From: Spirillospora albida
GTDB taxonomy: Bacteria; Actinomycetota; Actinomycetes; Streptosporangiales; Streptosporangiaceae
Assembly: GCF_000718255.1 (NCBI RefSeq)
Contig: NZ_JOFJ01000007.1
Coordinates: forward strand, 185,663 to 249,662
Direction of reading: 5' to 3'
Length of the DNA stretch: 64,000 nt
The stretch's first letter is position 1, and each line of letters begins with the position of its first letter. Shown here in pieces: positions 63,970-64,000 of the stretch. The notes under the pieces were generated by a model. The model did no database searches. It was given only the letters and a program-made list of their open reading frames with translations, and had not been told where the DNA came from. The position numbers and the translations under genes are program-made.

Positions 63970-64000
63970 TTGGCACGACAGAGGCGGCATTTCACCCAGG
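63970..64000 (+). CDS. Possible 5' end of a next gene
   Basis: TTG 63970 follows GGAAGG at 63961-63966 and opens ten codons reading MARQRRHFTQ (TTG read as Met) before the window ends. The stretch is too short to identify; an arginine-rich start like this occurs in some IS3-type transposases and in regulators. Confidence 0.25.
   Translation, partial: MARQRRHFTQ

Overview
The window is very GC-rich (about 72-75% by eye) and reads as chromosome of a filamentous or related actinomycete. Streptosporangiales/Thermomonosporaceae (Actinomadura-like) is my best guess. The grounds are codon usage, GTG starts, small actinobacterial families (DUF3618, DUF3040, DUF5999-like), an F420-dependent-oxidoreductase relative, a mycothiol-type DinB protein, a menaquinone pathway and an actinomycete gas-vesicle cluster. 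No tRNA, rRNA, complete insertion sequence or prophage is visible.

Layout. (1) 1-2.7 kb: the end of a sugar-nucleotide enzyme, then a divergent MocR regulator / LysE exporter pair. (2) 3.0-11.7 kb: a block with the mycobacterial order garA - ftsR - bifunctional nuclease - second MerR regulator - gcvP. A large flippase-like membrane protein lies inside the block, and gcvP is preceded by a tandem glycine riboswitch. (3) 11.8-19.5 kb: TPR protein, small redox and hydrolase genes, a lactate-oxidation operon (lutABC) whose B and C subunits look shortened, a TetR regulator and a DinB-fold protein. (4) 19.4-24.1 kb: nitrogen and siroheme genes (NarK-type transporter, NUDIX, nirD-hemD-sirohydrochlorin chelatase) with GlnR-like boxes. 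(5) 24.1-36.4 kb: a principal-type sigma factor, the menaquinone genes menE / menB-menC-menD, and farther on menF and bioY, interleaved with a phosphatase, a desaturase and a DNA glycosylase. (6) 36.4-47.7 kb: accessory genes including a DigH-like lipoprotein, a WYL-DinB fusion, a large protein with a degenerate AAA+ domain, an EamA transporter pseudogene, two esterases/hydrolases, a YafY-type regulator and an acetyltransferase. (7) 47.8-54.8 kb: an envelope/stress operon (holin-X - DUF3618 - YihY), a two-component system next to a membrane protein, and an SDR. (8) 54.8-59.6 kb: decayed CRISPR-like repeats, a zinc-ribbon coiled-coil protein divergent from an orphan tyrosine recombinase, a GNAT and an anchored extracellular protein. 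(9) 59.8-63.9 kb: a compact gas-vesicle operon, gvpA-F-G-O-J-L-S-K.

How the parts fit. MenF, MenD, MenC, MenE and MenB cover chorismate to DHNA-CoA, feeding the respiratory quinone that LutABC would use as electron acceptor. NirD, HemD and the chelatase point to siroheme-dependent nitrite reduction beside a nitrate/nitrite transporter. The gas-vesicle operon and the YihY/holin operon both carry GTTT-N14-GGG(T/A)A sequences resembling sigma-B-class stress promoters.

The points most worth following up are: the absence of an in-frame start for gvpA together with a sigma-B-like promoter; the shortened LutB/LutC; a 15-bp palindrome shared by a TetR promoter, the sigma-factor promoter and an orphan spot; the pseudo-ATPase and pseudokinase-like proteins; and the recombinase/coiled-coil pair. 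All assignments rest on reading the sequence; no database search was run.
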